Below are positions 1 to 11,567 of a stretch of 64,000 nt of DNA, one piece after another; the first letter of the stretch is position 1; every line of letters begins with the position of its first letter. The stretch lies in contig CM121341.1 of the NCBI GenBank assembly GCA_051530055.1, positions 7,068,001-7,132,000 on the forward strand, given 5' to 3'. The notes under the pieces were generated by a model. That model did not search any database. It was not told where the DNA came from and saw only the letters and a list, made by a program, of their open reading frames with translations. This DNA comes from Neoechinorhynchus agilis (Eukaryota > Acanthocephala). Made by a program: the position numbers and the translations under genes.

Positions 1-465
1 AACGTAAATCAAAGGTATATCCATACTGATTGGACTTATTGAAATCATGCGATTTGTTCTAAATGGTTTTCCAAACTATTGCGAAATATTAAACTTTTCG
101 TTAATCAATGCCATTTTTTTGAAATATACAATTGTTGAGATTGGACCTGTAAAACCAGATTATACATTAGGTAATTTCAAATGCAATTGATTAATGTTAC
201 TAAAAATCGCTTAGTTAGAATTTAGCTGTCCAAATAAATTACGGAGTCGACAAAGTAGAATTTCTTTTTTTCAGTTTTGCCATTAATTTTACCTTTTCAT
301 CTAGGTTTGTCATTGCTTCGCAAGTTTTGAAAGAAATCCAAGACCACAAAGTAGAATCTTGAAAACAGTACGATTTGATCAAAATTGCAAAAGGCTTTTC
401 AGCAACGTTGGAATTCACAACTCGGGGGTTGTTTCATTAAAATTGATTATGGCACAGTGCCACCT
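1..465. other. AT-rich DNA, no gene seen
   Basis: No open frame with recognisable protein character and no convincing exon. The last 20 bases run into the first partial copy of the 130-bp tandem array. Confidence 0.5.
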
Positions 466-1640
466 CCTTTTTCTATAGGTAAAAAATCAATCGGAAATCA
501 TCAGTGTGCTCGTGTTTATTAAAAGACATCTTTAAAAATCAAATTGAACGTTTATATGTCATTCTTTGGGATAAAAGCCTCTTTCCTCCGGTGAGAACCA
601 CTTTTTCTATAGGTAAAAAATCAATCGGAAATCACCAGTGTGCTCGTGTTTATTAAAAGATATTTAAAAATCAAATTGAACGTTTATATGTCATTCTTTG
701 GGATAAAAGCCTTCCGCCGTGAGAACCACTTTTTCTATAGGTAAAAAATCAATCGGAAATCATCAGTGTGCTCGATAAAAGACACTTAAAATCAAATTGA
801 ACGTTTATATGTCATTCTTTGGGATAAAAGCCTCTTTCCTCCGGTGAGAACCACTTTTTCTATAGGTAAAAAATCAATCGGAAATCATCAGTGTGCTCGT
901 GTTTATTAAAAGATATTTAAAAAAAATCAAATTTAACGTTTATATGTCATTCTTTGGGATAAAAGCCTCTTTCCGCCGGTGAGAACCACTTTTTCTATAG
1001 GTAAAAAATCAATCGGAAATCACCAGTGTGCTCGTGTTTATTAAAAGATATTTAAAAAAAATCAAATTTAACGTTTATATGTCATTCTTTGGGATAAAAG
1101 CCTCTTTCCTCCGGTGAGAACCACTTTTTCTATAGGTAAAAAATCAATCGGAAATCATCAGTGTGCTCGTGTTTATTAAAAGATATTTAAAAAAAATCAA
1201 ATTTAACGTTTATATGTCATTCTTTGGGATAAAAGCCTCTTTCCTCCGGTGAGAACCACTTTTTCTATAGGTAAAAAATCAATCGGAAATCATCAGTGTG
1301 CTCGTGTTTATTAAAAGACATCTTTAAAAATCAAATTGAACGTTTATATGTCATTCTGGGATAAAAGCCTCTTTCCTCCGGTGAGAACCACTTTTTCTAT
1401 AGGTAAAAAATCAATCGGAAATCACCAGTGTGCTCGTGTTTTTTTAAAGACATCTTTAAAAAATCAAATTGAACGTTTATATGTCATTCTTTGGGATAAA
1501 AGCCTCTTTCCGCCGGTGAGAACCACTTTTTCTATAGGTAAAAAATCAATCGGAAATCACCAGTGTGCTCGTGTTTATTAAAAGACATCTTTAAAAAAAT
1601 CAAATTTAACGTTTATATGTCATTCTTTGGGATAAAAACA
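466..1640. repeat. Tandem array A, about 130-bp unit, 9 copies
   Basis: Nine units of 120 to 136 bp. The landmark TTTTTCTATAGGTAAAAAATC recurs near 467, 602, 730, 854, 990, 1124, 1260, 1392 and 1526. Differences are mostly small indels in A or T runs and T/C changes (CCTCCGG or CCGCCGG). Each unit contains a donor-like TATAGGTAAAA followed about 30 bp later by an acceptor-like CATCAG, but the short frames through it are not conserved between units. Read as satellite DNA rather than coding sequence. Confidence 0.95.
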
Positions 1641-2840
1641 TCAAAATACTTTTGAAATTTTAGATGGTGCAATGGCGTTACATGGTTAACGAAGTTCACT
1701 ATTTGTGGTCATAGGGCTTTGAAATCTAAAGTAAAACGGGTTTGTTATTTGCGAATAAGGACAAGCGATCTTAAGTTATTAAAATCAATCGTTCTGATCA
1801 TTTAAGCAATTCTCAAAGTACTTGTTTTGTCGAGGATACCGCAGAGAAGGATCTTCGACAATCGATTGATACTCAGACGAATGCCCTTTCGACCATTACA
1901 CCACCAAAACGGTAGCTGAATCTTTTTTTAAAGAAATTTCACATTTGTTCAAATTGGAAAAGCCACTAATTAGAACCAAAACGATCGCGTGTTCTATTTG
2001 GTTAATTTGTGATTTTTCAATAGCGATAACGATGAACTCCGCAGTCGATCTGATGAAATGTGCCAATTATGGTATGCATTTTCGGATTCCTTCATCCTAT
2101 TCTCAAAATGCAAGGGCACTGAAAAAGAAGGATCGATTTTTTCTTGAAGAATGTTTCATTCATTTAGATGGAATTAGATAAAAAGTTTTCAAGTCAAAAA
2201 AAGGTGATTGTTAAAGGTTTACTAATTCAAAAAAAATCTGATTTCCTCTAACGATATTTGCAAACTTCTAGTCAGCATTTAGGATACGTTTTAAGCAGCA
2301 GCAGCGACTGCATATTATCTTTATGGACGGGCAGATATGTGTGACTGTAAGGTAAACACGAATTCCATTAGGGGAGTACCGCTACTAATGGTTATGTAGA
2401 ATCAGCGAGAGAGATATCATCTTTACAGTCTCCGAATTGTGGGGAAAAAGTGGACGAAGCGAATTGGTTAGAGCAATATTTCGTCTTCTACGTGAGACTT
2501 GGGACGTAAGTTCTCCGAAAAATTGAAGCATACCATTCATTAGTGAGTTTCGTCATGTTTTTAATTCATTGGAAATACATAAACGTACTCATCGTCCATA
2601 TATTCATTGAGCGAAAAACACTCGAGTTCGGATAAATGAAACTGGCTATTGATTTTGGAACCGTAAAGAAATTATTCATTATAGTTTCAGTTAGCGATGT
2701 TTGATTCAGAAATAGATTTATCTTGAAACCTTTCGGCCTTTTCGTTGACTTCAATTTTCGCAAGTTTTTTCAACTGTGAATGCGTCCTCGGAACTGATTT
2801 TGGAGTGGATTACGAGTCCGGCGTTGAATTGTTCATAAAT
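1641..2840. other. Non-coding stretch with tRNA-like and repeat fragments
   Basis: An open frame at 1945-2181 has no recognisable domain. At about 1850-1915 the minus strand carries GGTGGTGTAATGGTC, an A-box-like tRNA or SINE head. A near-identical piece lies at about 62640-62680, so it is probably a dispersed SINE head and not a tRNA gene. An exon-like stretch at 2427-2503 shares its core with sequence near 3040 and 28000, which marks it as repeat. Confidence 0.45.
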
Positions 2841-2991
2841 AGGTTGTTTTCTGGCGCGAAGAAATCAAAATGATTTTAAAATCCGATATTTCGAAGACCT
2901 TGATAAAAAAGGCGTACAAGATTGTGCCTCCGAAAACAATCGGATTTTAAAAATAAAATCATTTTAATTTCTTCGCTCCAGAAAACAACCT
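2841..2991. mobile_element. Hairpin MITE (copy 1)
   Basis: About 47 bp at the left (from AGGTTGTTTTCTGG) recurs inverted at the right (ending CCAGAAAACAACCT). The whole 150 bp could fold into one hairpin. The interior holds AAAACAATCGGATTT and GTACAAGATTGTGCC, shared with the copy at 3318-3449. No open frame of useful size. This is the form of a non-autonomous inverted-repeat transposon. Another end fragment (TTCTTCGCCAGAAAACAACC) lies near 27670. Confidence 0.7.
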
Positions 2992-3096
2992 AAAGCCATA
3001 AGCCACACTTACAAACAATTCTGGATAAGTCCCACGTAGAGGACGAAATACTAGAACTTAGTTCATAAATACGGATATTGTTTCTTTTGGTAGTTA

Positions 3097-3240
3097 TAAC
3101 TCGAGTCAAATGGTTCAAATTATAGCCGATGACGCAAACTATCTTAAAAGGGACGAAATACCTCGTTGAAGGAAAATGGAAACTCACTGATGAGTACCAA
3201 ACCCGTGTTCTGGGAATCCTTGTCGAACCCCCGAAGATGG
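3097..3240 (+). mobile_element. SINE fragment, tRNA-related family
   Basis: Degraded plus-strand copy of the family seen best at 59240-59486. It keeps a B-box-like stretch (AATGGTTCAAATTATAGCCG), then GACGAAATACCTCGTTGAAGG and AACTCACTGATGA in the same order as the other copies. Confidence 0.6.
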
Positions 3241-3317
3241 CTTTATTTCCGTCCCTCAGTTTAAACAACCAATATAGATAGCTTCCAAAGTGTTTGTTCA
3301 TGACTGTGAAAAATAAA

Positions 3318-3449
3318 AGAAATTTTGGTTAAATCCGATTGTTTTCGTCAAGCCACGATCAAGTTTGTAAAGTGTTTCACCAAAAAAATTAAAAAAAAGG
3401 CGTACAAGGTTGTGCCTCCGAAAACAATCGGATTTAACCAAAAAATCTT
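3318..3449. mobile_element. Hairpin MITE (copy 2)
   Basis: Terminal inverted repeats of about 26 bp: TTTTGGTTAAATCCGATTG at the left and the reverse complement at the right, around an interior with GGCGTACAAGGTTGTGCCTCC. Same family as copies near 2841, 8600, 8741, 48815 and 59760. Confidence 0.75.
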
Positions 3450-4080
3450 CGGAGCCATAAACAAACATCAGAATAATTCAGTCTTCAAACAACTTTTAAA
3501 GACATTTTAATAACTAGTAAACTGATTATAAACCCAACAAAAAATTCTTTAAAGTGTGAAGACTTGTAAACAACACTTCTTTAGATAGCTTCCATTGTTA
3601 GGCGATTTCGTGTGGTCGGTTTTATCCAACAATTAAAGACATAATTAAATTTGTTAGGCACATTTTTTAGTCTTTAATTAATTCAAGAATCACCACATCT
3701 AACACACACAAAGCTCTCCATGCTCTCGATTGAGCTACTTTTAAAAATTGTGTGAATTTCTTGAAATGTGAAACGATATAAAGATTAAACCACTTGGATC
3801 CGCTCATGGATTTTTTATCTTTGACTATTATCTTCTCATATTCGCATAATTCTTAAACAAGAACGATCAATAGTCACGAATAGCAGAAACGAAATTTTAT
3901 TGTTTTGGTCTGGTTCATCAATGGTTTGTTTCGCGAACAAACTTTTTTCATTTTGCTTTCGAGAATTCTATTGATTTTTCTCATTTAAAATGGTTGACAC
4001 GATTTTTCTTTAATTTTACAAGAACCCTCTATAAATACACGAGGATTTGTGATACTTTTGTGTTCAAACCAAAGTATATT
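3450..4080. other. Intergenic DNA, no gene seen
   Basis: AT-rich sequence downstream (on the minus strand) of the ARP3 stop codon. No exon or RNA gene could be supported. Confidence 0.5.
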
Positions 4081-6907
4081 TTAATCAAATTTAAAGTCGA
4101 GACCGACTAAATTCTGCCTACAAACCGAAGGTCCGTGTTCATCATATTCCGCTTTTGTATGATACGCCTTCCTGAACGATGGCTATTCATTTTTTTAAAA
4201 AAAGAAGAAGATTGAGCTCGATTCTATTCAGAGTCCGTAAAATGAAATTACCGTATTTGCATAAAGACTACCGCCGAACCAAGCAGCATATTTTTGCATT
4301 GGATGAGAGACGACTTTCACTTGGATCGGTTGCGGCTATTGCAATAGTTAGATTTGGTAATGCGAGCTCAAAAACGCCTTACCTTTAATGATAATCCGAG
4401 CGATTCTTGTTCACTTTGACGTCTATTTACGGCTACTTGAAGATCACGCCTTAGTCTTTTACCGAAATCCTTGAAGAGAGTTGATCCACCTGACAGCACA
4501 ATGTTCTACTCTATCGCTTTATAATAAACGAACATCACAGTGATCCGTCTCACTTTGTAGAGTCCTCGCTTGACATCCGTGGGACAACTTTGGATCACCT
4601 CGTCAACAACCGTAGCTAGAGATTTGAGATATTCTCCATTAACGAATTCCGGATGAAAGAAAATTTCAGGCGCGAGAAACCGTTCGTAACCAATGTCTAT
4701 AGTAAACTGCTGTTTGGTAACATTATTGACCGAATCGTATTGTCGCATGTACTTTTCAGGCTCACGATCGTAACGACCGAATTCAGTCATAATGTCAGGA
4801 CAAACGTAACATAAAGATTCCTAGAAGCTAAAAAATTCGGGTTATTTCAAAAATGAGTTACCTTAACAGCTTTGGCTGTCTCGAGTGATTGCTCGGGCGG
4901 AACTAACGTTTCCCTTTCCCTAATAAGATTCTGAACGAAAGATGTTATATCTCTGCCTGATATCGGCATTCTCTTAATGCAGCTCCCTAAAACCCAGTCT
5001 CAAAAAAACAGTCCATTAAAATCAGAAGAAAACTAACCAATCACATATCCTTCAACTACTGGAACGACGTGAGTAACTCCGTCACCACAATCAACCACCG
5101 TACCAGTGTATCCAGCAGGAGTTCCGCTAATGACTACATCATCATCACTACTGACCGTCTCGCCGTTTTTACGGGTTAACCATGAAGCCAAGAGAGCGAG
5201 GATAGCTTGCTCGCCAATAAAAAGACCCGACACATTAAAGGTTTCGAACATTATCTCAGCCAGATTTTCTCTACTCTCCGGTCCACTTAAAGGAGACTCG
5301 GTCATTAGGAACAGGTAATCGTCCGGATCACACCGAAGATACTCGTACATGCAACGACCGAGATAGCGTTCCATCATGTCCCAGTCTTCGACTACTCCAT
5401 GCCGAATGGGATATTTCATATTGTAATGATCATCCACGAAAAAAAGTGTCAAAATTTGATATTTGTGTGAAAATTTTTTTGCTAAAGCTCCCATAGGAAA
5501 GGCAATACATCTTTATATCCCTCAAAAATGCGAGTTGGCTACATTCTTTGTTGTTGTTGCTGCAGCGATTAACCATTCAAAAAAATCTCGGTTACAAATT
5601 CTGATTGGTCCGACGGCTTTAATTGTTTCAGTGAAGAGAGAGAGGTTAAAAAATGTAAATCGAGGTATTTGTATTTCTCCCTTTATTTCAGCGATGTCCT
5701 TCTGCAAACGGGTAAAAATCTATTTGAAAAAGGATATTTGCGGCCGGCATTTCGCATAAATCGATGGAACTTCAACAAGAAGTCATCATTAACAATTTCT
5801 CAGAGGTTAGAACATCTTTTTTGAGATGAAAGTTTTGTAATACGTCTAAGTGGTTCGTTGATTCCCGCGTAAAAAATGCGAGTTGACTACATTCTTTGTT
5901 GTTGTTGTTGCTGCAGCGATTAACCATTCAAAAAAAACTCGTTACAAATTCTGATTGGTCCGACGGCTTTAATTGTTTCAGTGAAGAGAGAGAGGTTAAA
6001 AAATGTAAATCGAGGTATTTGTATTTCTCCCTTTATTTCAGCATGTCCTTCTCAAACGGGTAAAAATCTATTTGAAAAAGGATATTTGCGGCCGGCATTT
6101 CGCATAAATCGATGGAACTTCAACAAGAAGTCATCATTAACAATTTCTCAGAGGTTAGAACATCTTTTTTGAGATGAAAGTTTGTAATACGTCTAAGTGG
6201 TTCGTTGATTCCCGCGTAAAAAATGCGAGTTGACTACATTCTTTGTTGTTGTTGCTGCGATTAACCATTCAAAAAAAATCTCGGTTACAAATTCTGATTG
6301 GTCCGACGGCTTTAATTGTCTCAGTGAAGAGAGAGAGGTTAAAAAAAGTAGATCGAGAAGGATCCACGCCTTTTTTCGGCGGTGTCCATTCTCTTTCTGG
6401 ATGACTGATTCTCTGATACAAAAAATAGAGTTGGCTACATTCTTTGTTGTTGTTGCGATTAACCATTTTCAAAAAGCTCGTTGAAACATTCTGCGATGGT
6501 TGGAAGACATGATCAAACCCTAAGAAAAGACGATCATTGCGATTACAGTAACCTAAGAGATTGTTTTCAATGGTGGGGATGCAGATGGAACTAACCGGGT
6601 CTCTCGGTCAGGTCATCTCCAATAGTGAAATCAAGGTCTTCGAGCGCCATTAGTCCTGATTTTCTTGTAGTTCCCATCGGACTATCCCTAACCAAAAGCG
6701 CTAAACGATTCTGAATTAGAAATGAGACACAAAACGGAGCTGACCTGTAGGAATAACGAAATTCGGTTCCATGTTTCCAGCATATCCAAGTTTTGTGAAC
6801 CTGTAATTGAGGATCGGAAGGAAAAGCAAAAACCCGTTTTAAAAAACATCTAACCCACTTCCTAGATCAATAACTATTGGTGGCAGTTGGGCAGCCAATG
6901 GATCCAT
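4081..6907 (-). CDS. ARP3: Actin-related protein 3, Arp2/3 complex subunit
   Basis: Nine exons read from splice sites: 6907-6855, 6800-6745, 6700-6596, 5481-5038, 4986-4862, 4820-4554, 4505-4383, 4335-4252, 4182-4081. All phases agree, giving about 452 residues against about 418 in animals. Arp3 hallmarks: [100 protein letters not shown] and KYAAWFGGS. With Arp2 the protein forms the pseudo-filament that nucleates branched actin. The extra length is about 17 residues upstream of the PIRHG block, just after the 1.1-kb repeat-filled intron, and about 15 in the [10 protein letters not shown] region. The first may mean an unusual acceptor is really used. The start follows CTTCAG directly and lies 8 nt after the centrin stop, so the gene is probably the second cistron of an operon. 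Confidence 0.95.
5520..6484. repeat. Tandem array B, about 350-bp unit, inside an ARP3 intron
   Basis: Units start near 5524, 5876 and 6222, with a shorter partial near 6418. Each begins AAAAATGCGAGTTG and contains runs of TTG/TGC, GAGAGAGAGG and CTCCCTTTATTTCAG. The array fills nearly all of the 1.1-kb ARP3 intron (5482-6595), whereas the gene's other introns are 41 to 69 bp. Short frames through it on either strand are repeat artefacts. Confidence 0.9.
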
Positions 6908-6915
6908 CTGAAGAT

Positions 6916-8060
6916 TTAGGATTTAAGCTGAACTTTGAGCAACAACAAAAAACGAGGCAACCATTCATTTTCGAAAATACACTTAAACTCGTTGCAACTT
7001 AGACGGCCGTCCAGGTCAGCGTCAAACGAAGAAATCATGTTCACAATGTCAGCATCCTTCACATCCGTGTTTCCGAGTTCATTAGCCACTTTTCTAAGAT
7101 CTGAGAAGCTGATGTATCCATCGTTGTCTGAGTCGAAGAACCGGAAGGCTTCGGTGGTCATACCTGATTCGTTTGTTTCCGTTGAAATATATTCTTTAAC
7201 GATTTGAGTAAACGTTAAGAGTGATCTTTGTGCTTCTCGGTAAGAAAATACACAGTATTTGGAAGCAAAAGGAAACTGCTAAGATTCAATCGAATTCTGA
7301 GACAACTTCGGGACCAAACAGTTCAGTGGGAAAGAAACTTTTTCTTTTTTATCTACTCAAATACGATTGCTAAGAAAAATTTGTCCTTTGTAGTTTCAGG
7401 AGTCGGTAGAGTGGCCATAAAAAAAAGAGAAATTCGAATGAATCGATTCGTCTTGCTCGGTCGAAGCAACAAAACAATTTTTATCAGAGAACCGGCGATA
7501 TCCGGGGGTTCCCATCGGAACTTTACAAAAATTGAGTCTTTAAAGAAAAATTTAGGTCAATTTGTAGATGATTTTAGATTAAAACTTTAAATATAATATT
7601 CTAAGGCAGCTCTACATTTTTCAAAACTCTCGCTATTGAGATGATTGGTACCGTCGGACACTGCTGGATGCTTCTTTGATGCAATGAAAGATAAAATTGA
7701 TCTCTTGTTAAAAACTACGATTCTCAGACCTTAATTTATGAACCTTTTTAATATTTGCCACTTTTACAAAATAGCAAATCGAACTGTTCAAAGCGCTATC
7801 GTAAACAAAAACATGACACTTTCGACTTGAATTCCCAAAAGAGCACTCAAGCCTCGATTAAACTCGTTAAAATCCACCAATTTTGAGCGACTACATTTCC
7901 CAGTAATCTCCTGGATGAAATCACGTCCGACTTTAATCCCCAAAGCTTGTAAGGCAGCCCTAAATTCCTCATGGTCCAAAAATCCGTCCTTGTTTGTGTC
8001 GAATAAATGAAAGCATTCATTCAAATGCCGGTCATGATCGTAAATTGATTGATTTGGCAT
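6916..8060 (-). CDS. Centrin-like EF-hand protein
   Basis: Exon 1 is 8060 to about 7810 and exon 2 about 7163 to 6916; the 0.6-kb intron has no recognised content. EF1 is canonical (FDTNKDGFLDHEEF). EF2 is degenerate, with KCSRSK where the acidic loop should be. EF3 (FDSDNDGYISFSDL) and EF4 (FDADLDGRLSCNEF) are canonical. The segment EAFRFFDSDNDGYISFSDL-RKVANELG follows centrin ([25 protein letters not shown]) more closely than calmodulin. Centrins are centriole and nuclear-pore calcium sensors; here at most three sites should bind calcium. The exon 1 donor and the exact C-terminus are uncertain, because a possible tiny intron near 6945 would end the protein a few residues earlier. AACGTTTCAG lies 18 nt before the ATG. 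The stop is 8 nt from the ARP3 start. Confidence 0.8.
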
Positions 8061-8594
8061 TTAATCACCAATGAAAATCTGAAACGTTTTCAAGATGTTT
8101 TCAAAAAAGTTGGTTTTAGACAACAATCCAATTGAAGAATTTATTAAATCAAATTAAGATAATCCCATCAATGACCGATAATCGATGACGTAATGATTAC
8201 GGAAGAATCGTAAACATTCACGAGCTCAATAAGTTAAAGCGATAAATAAACGTCCAAGTTAGACTTGCATTTAGAAGCCAAATTATAGAACTTGAGGTAA
8301 AAAGAGCACATTTCTCGTTTGGGATTTAAGAAAATGGGAAATTTAAATTAAAATGCACACTTTAACAGCTTTTTCGATCACTTTTTTCGAATCGACTAAA
8401 ATATTGCATTTTTTCTATCGATGACGTATTGATTACGGAAGAATCGTAAAAAAAGAGAATCGGTCTGTGTTTGTATACATTTTTTTGCGCCAAAAGCTTA
8501 TTTTGACTTTTTTCTCCAATAGTTTGTTAAGAATTTTTTTGAACGAAAATCAATAGGCAATTCGTGACGGTCTCAAAAATGTTTGTTTATGACC
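8061..8594. other. Intergenic DNA with short dispersed repeats
   Basis: Contains two copies (about 8184-8214 and 8417-8450) of CGATGACGTAATGATTACGG followed by AAGAATCGTAA. An inverted, diverged copy lies near 9711-9745. No gene seen. Confidence 0.5.
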
Positions 8595-8800
8595 ATGAAA
8601 ATTGAAGGAATTTATTAAATCCGATTGTTTTCGGAATTCATGACATTTGCTTGTAAGTTTTTAAACGAGAATGTGGCCAAAACAATCGGATTTAACCAAA
8701 AATTCGTTTAATCTCATATTTTGATTTGTGGTGCAATGAAAATTGAAGGAATTTTTTTGTTAAACCCGACTGTTTCCGGCAAGGCACAATCTTTTACGTC
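8595..8800. mobile_element. Hairpin MITE (copy 3) and an adjoining half copy
   Basis: A complete copy lies at about 8595-8704, with AAATCCGATTGTTTTCGG inverted against CCAAAACAATCGGATTT. A half copy follows at about 8741-8800 (AAACCCGACTGTTTCCGGC, then GGCACAATC). The flank CAATGAAAATTGAAGGAA recurs, and an inverted piece lies at 9415-9460. Confidence 0.65.
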
Positions 8801-8814
8801 TTTCTATTCCTTTC

Positions 8815-8903
8815 CCGACTAATGGCGACATGCGATCCAGCAGCTTCCTGCTGCAGCGAATCAGCGCGGCCATCAAGGAAGCTGCCGAACAATCATAGTT
8901 GCA
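8815..8903 (+). mobile_element. LINE 3'-end fragment
   Basis: Reads SSSFLLQRISAAIKEAAEQS then stop. This matches the C-terminal end of the larger LINE remnant at 26583-27705 (SSSFLIQRISAAIQRG). A 5'-truncated insertion tail. A second short piece of the same 3' end (NAAIKEVDEQP then stop) lies at 9205-9243. Confidence 0.65.
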
Positions 8904-8951
8904 GAATTGTGAACGAAAAGCAAATGTAATAATATCACATTTTATTATTAG

Positions 8952-9104
8952 GAAAATAGAGATTAATTTTATAAATTCAATATTTCGTCTGTCTCGTCGG
9001 ACTTCTTCAAATTGTACCGACGAAAGAGAGAAAGTTATGACCTGAAGAATTTCGACGAGACAGACGAAATGTTAAGATTTAATAAAATTAATCTGTATTT
9101 TCTC
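8952..9104. mobile_element. Palindromic element, 48-bp arms
   Basis: The left arm runs from GAAAATAGAGATTAATTTTA to CGTCTGTCTCGTCG. The right arm is its near-complete inverse, from CGACGAGACAGACGAAA to TCTGTATTTTCTC. The loop is about 53 bp. Different in sequence from the other MITE family. No frame inside. Confidence 0.7.
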
Positions 9105-9540
9105 AATCACCAAATATATCAATGAACAACTTCTTTATAACCTCGCCATTCCTATCGGAATCTTCTTTATTTCTTCCTATGGAATCTTTCAAATTTCTCT
9201 TATCCAACGCGGCCATCAAGGAAGTTGACGAACAACCATAGTTGAAGCAAATGTAATGATTGTTAACTATGGAATTTTTTTGTTTGTATATTTATTATGC
9301 TATTTCTCTTAGTTTTACCAAAATCCACTGTAAGCCTAGCCGTCCTCAATTGTCTGCAGTGTTGCCTCTCAACACGGCGATGCTGATTTTTTGAACCAGG
9401 TATTGACCGGAAAAAATAGTCCTTCAATTTTCATTGCATAACAAATCAAAATATGAGAATAATGCAGTATTCAAACACTTTTTTCACTACGACAAAATTT
9501 TTTAAATTGGACAACATTTTTTTGTTAATTAATAATAAAG
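9105..9540. other. Repeat debris, no gene seen
   Basis: Holds the LINE tail at 9205-9243 and an inverted fragment of the MITE flank at about 9415-9460. Nothing coding was found. Confidence 0.5.
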
Positions 9541-9690
9541 TACAAAACGTGCAATCACCACCGTCCACAAAATCTTAGCTTCTCTCATTCCTCGGCTGTC
9601 GCTATCACGCTGGCAGCATTGCCCCGTTGTAATGCGAGCGAGATATTTTTTCGCAGGAAGTCTGCGGCAAGCCCCAATTTCGTGTCCGAT
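9541..9690 (-). mobile_element. LINE 3'-end fragment
   Basis: On the minus strand it reads FLRKNISLALQRGNAASV then IATAEE and stop, followed by GGTGGTGATTGCACGTTTTG. The same peptide and tail end the LINE at 38770-39575, so this is another 5'-truncated copy. Confidence 0.7.
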
Positions 9691-9934
9691 AAAAAGTGAA
9701 AACTACGTTAATGATTCTTCCGTATCGAACGTCATCATTGATGACGAAATGTATTTGGCAATTAATGAATATAATCGATTGTTCTCGTCATAGAAAATAC
9801 ACGTGACCGTCACGTGAATTTTGTTTCCTATTTTTGCGGTTTCATCGTCGAGACTTCTTTTTTTTGGTTGTTGTTGTTGGCGATATCGTTAAATCGAAGA
9901 ACGTTTAAGAATTTTGCATATTTTTTGTAGATTA

Positions 9935-11528
9935 ATGCTAGGAACGTTCAATACATCGGTCATTGAAGACGTCCACGTTAAAGATAATCCAGGATACATT
10001 ACATTCCTGGACGACCGAATTTTCTGGACATCATTTGACGAGGACCGATCAAAGCAGATTGTCATTTCGGCTAGTAACGTTATAAGCGTCCGAGTGACTC
10101 CCAATTCGAAATCGGTTCAACAGATTGCAATTAAACGAAGTGACCAAGAGGAGGAAACCGTGTTTAAGATGGGAATGGACACGTCTTTGAAGGACCGAAT
10201 AAAATCGAAAAACAGTATCATTGATGGACTAAAGTCAATGATGAAAATGAAATCTAACGATTTGGAAAGTATTCATTTGCAGAAAATAAGAACGGGAATA
10301 CTAGGTTCGAATAAGCAACTTCTGGCATTATATGATCAATTGGTTGTAGGTGGTGTGATTAGTAATAATCGATTCTGGGATGAATACGTCGACGTAAGTT
10401 TTCTTTTTGAATTTACTATTGTTTTTGATTGATTGATTGTCAAGGAAGCATCTATAACAGCCATGAAAACATCTCAAAAACGAATAATTCCTTCAGGTCT
10501 CGCTACAACAATGCCAACTTCAATATCTGAAGATGGAAATACCGTAGTGAACTTAAGTCCTGATGTAATTTCAACTATATTTCAACTCAATCCTAAGGCT
10601 CAAAAGAAATATCTTCAAAATGTACCTAAAAAGATGAGTGATAATGAGTTCTGGGCTGATTACCTGAAATGTCTGATGGCTAACAATGGAAATCATTGGG
10701 ATGCACTTAAACTTCAATTGGGCGATACTCAAAAGTCCATTCGTGATGCCATTGAGGAGAATAAAGATGCCGTAGAGGAGATACGTAGAAATCTGGACGG
10801 TAACGATGGAGCACACAAAACGGTTAGTTTTGTTTTTGTTTAACGGGTTTTTTAGTGGTTTTTAGAAATCCAATGAGAAAACGGAATTCAATTTATCGCA
10901 AGCAATAAACCTTCATTCAATTCGAATGTTAAAAAACATTGATCCTTGCCCATTGTCATCGATGAAATCACCTCCAACGATACCTCCATGGCGACGAAAG
11001 CGATACTACAACAGCACTTGGGCAGAAGACAACGAACGAAAGCTAGTTCCTTTCTATCAAACTAAAATTGATATAGAAGTTAAACCAGTAAGTTTATTTG
11101 CACGTAGAATATCAGAGGAATTGTCGGAAAGATGGAAACCGTCGTTTAACGCTAAAAAAACAGCCCGTTTGACCGTTGAGAGGTTTAAAGAAGACGCTGA
11201 AGTAGCTAAGAAATCCAGACTGAGGGACAATGAAAGGATCATAGAGATTGAACCGGCCGTAGAGCAAATGGTAGTGGCATCAAATGAAATGCTTACACAT
11301 TTCTGGCGGTGTTTTCCAGCCACAAACCCAGCTCTATTTGATAAGGTAACCAAAATTGGTTCAGAGTTGATCAAATTTAGAAATGAAAAAGTAGTCGTTA
11401 TGATAAACAAAACATGCGATAAAACGAACATGGCAGCTCTTGCACAATCTCTTGATATGCTCAATACTGCGTTAAAAGCTCTTAAAAGGTTCCAGAAACT
11501 AGAAAATGGTGATGCGCACGAACACTAA
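9935..11528 (+). CDS. GTF2H1: TFIIH core subunit p62 (Tfb1)
   Basis: Exons 9935-10393, 10445-10822 and 10866-11528, all in phase 0, with introns of 51 and 43 bp; 499 residues against 548 in human. The N-terminal part has the PH/PTB-like fold sequence (DRIFWTSFDEDRSKQIVIS). Two BSD-type segments follow: LALYDQLVVGGVISNNRFWD (around residue 140) and YLQNVPKKMSDNEFWADYLK. The C-terminal SNEMLTHFWRCFPATNPALF matches the human [20 protein letters not shown] region. The protein is a structural subunit of TFIIH in RNA polymerase II initiation and nucleotide-excision repair. ATATTTTTTGTAG ends 4 nt before the ATG, which looks like a splice acceptor and excludes the longer non-ATG frame. Confidence 0.92.
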
Positions 11529-11567
11529 AAGTGGATTGTGCGAACAAAAAAGATTGTTGTTTTTGTA

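Noticed and set aside
1850-1915. tRNA gene with A box TGGTGTAATGG
   Set aside because: No matching B box or cloverleaf; a second truncated copy lies near 62640.
2427-2503. Exon-like segment with acceptor TCTTTACAG and donor GTAAGT (SELWGKSGRSELVRAIFRLL)
   Set aside because: Its core (CGTCTTCTACGTGAGACTT) recurs in altered form near 3040 and 28000, so it is more likely a dispersed repeat.
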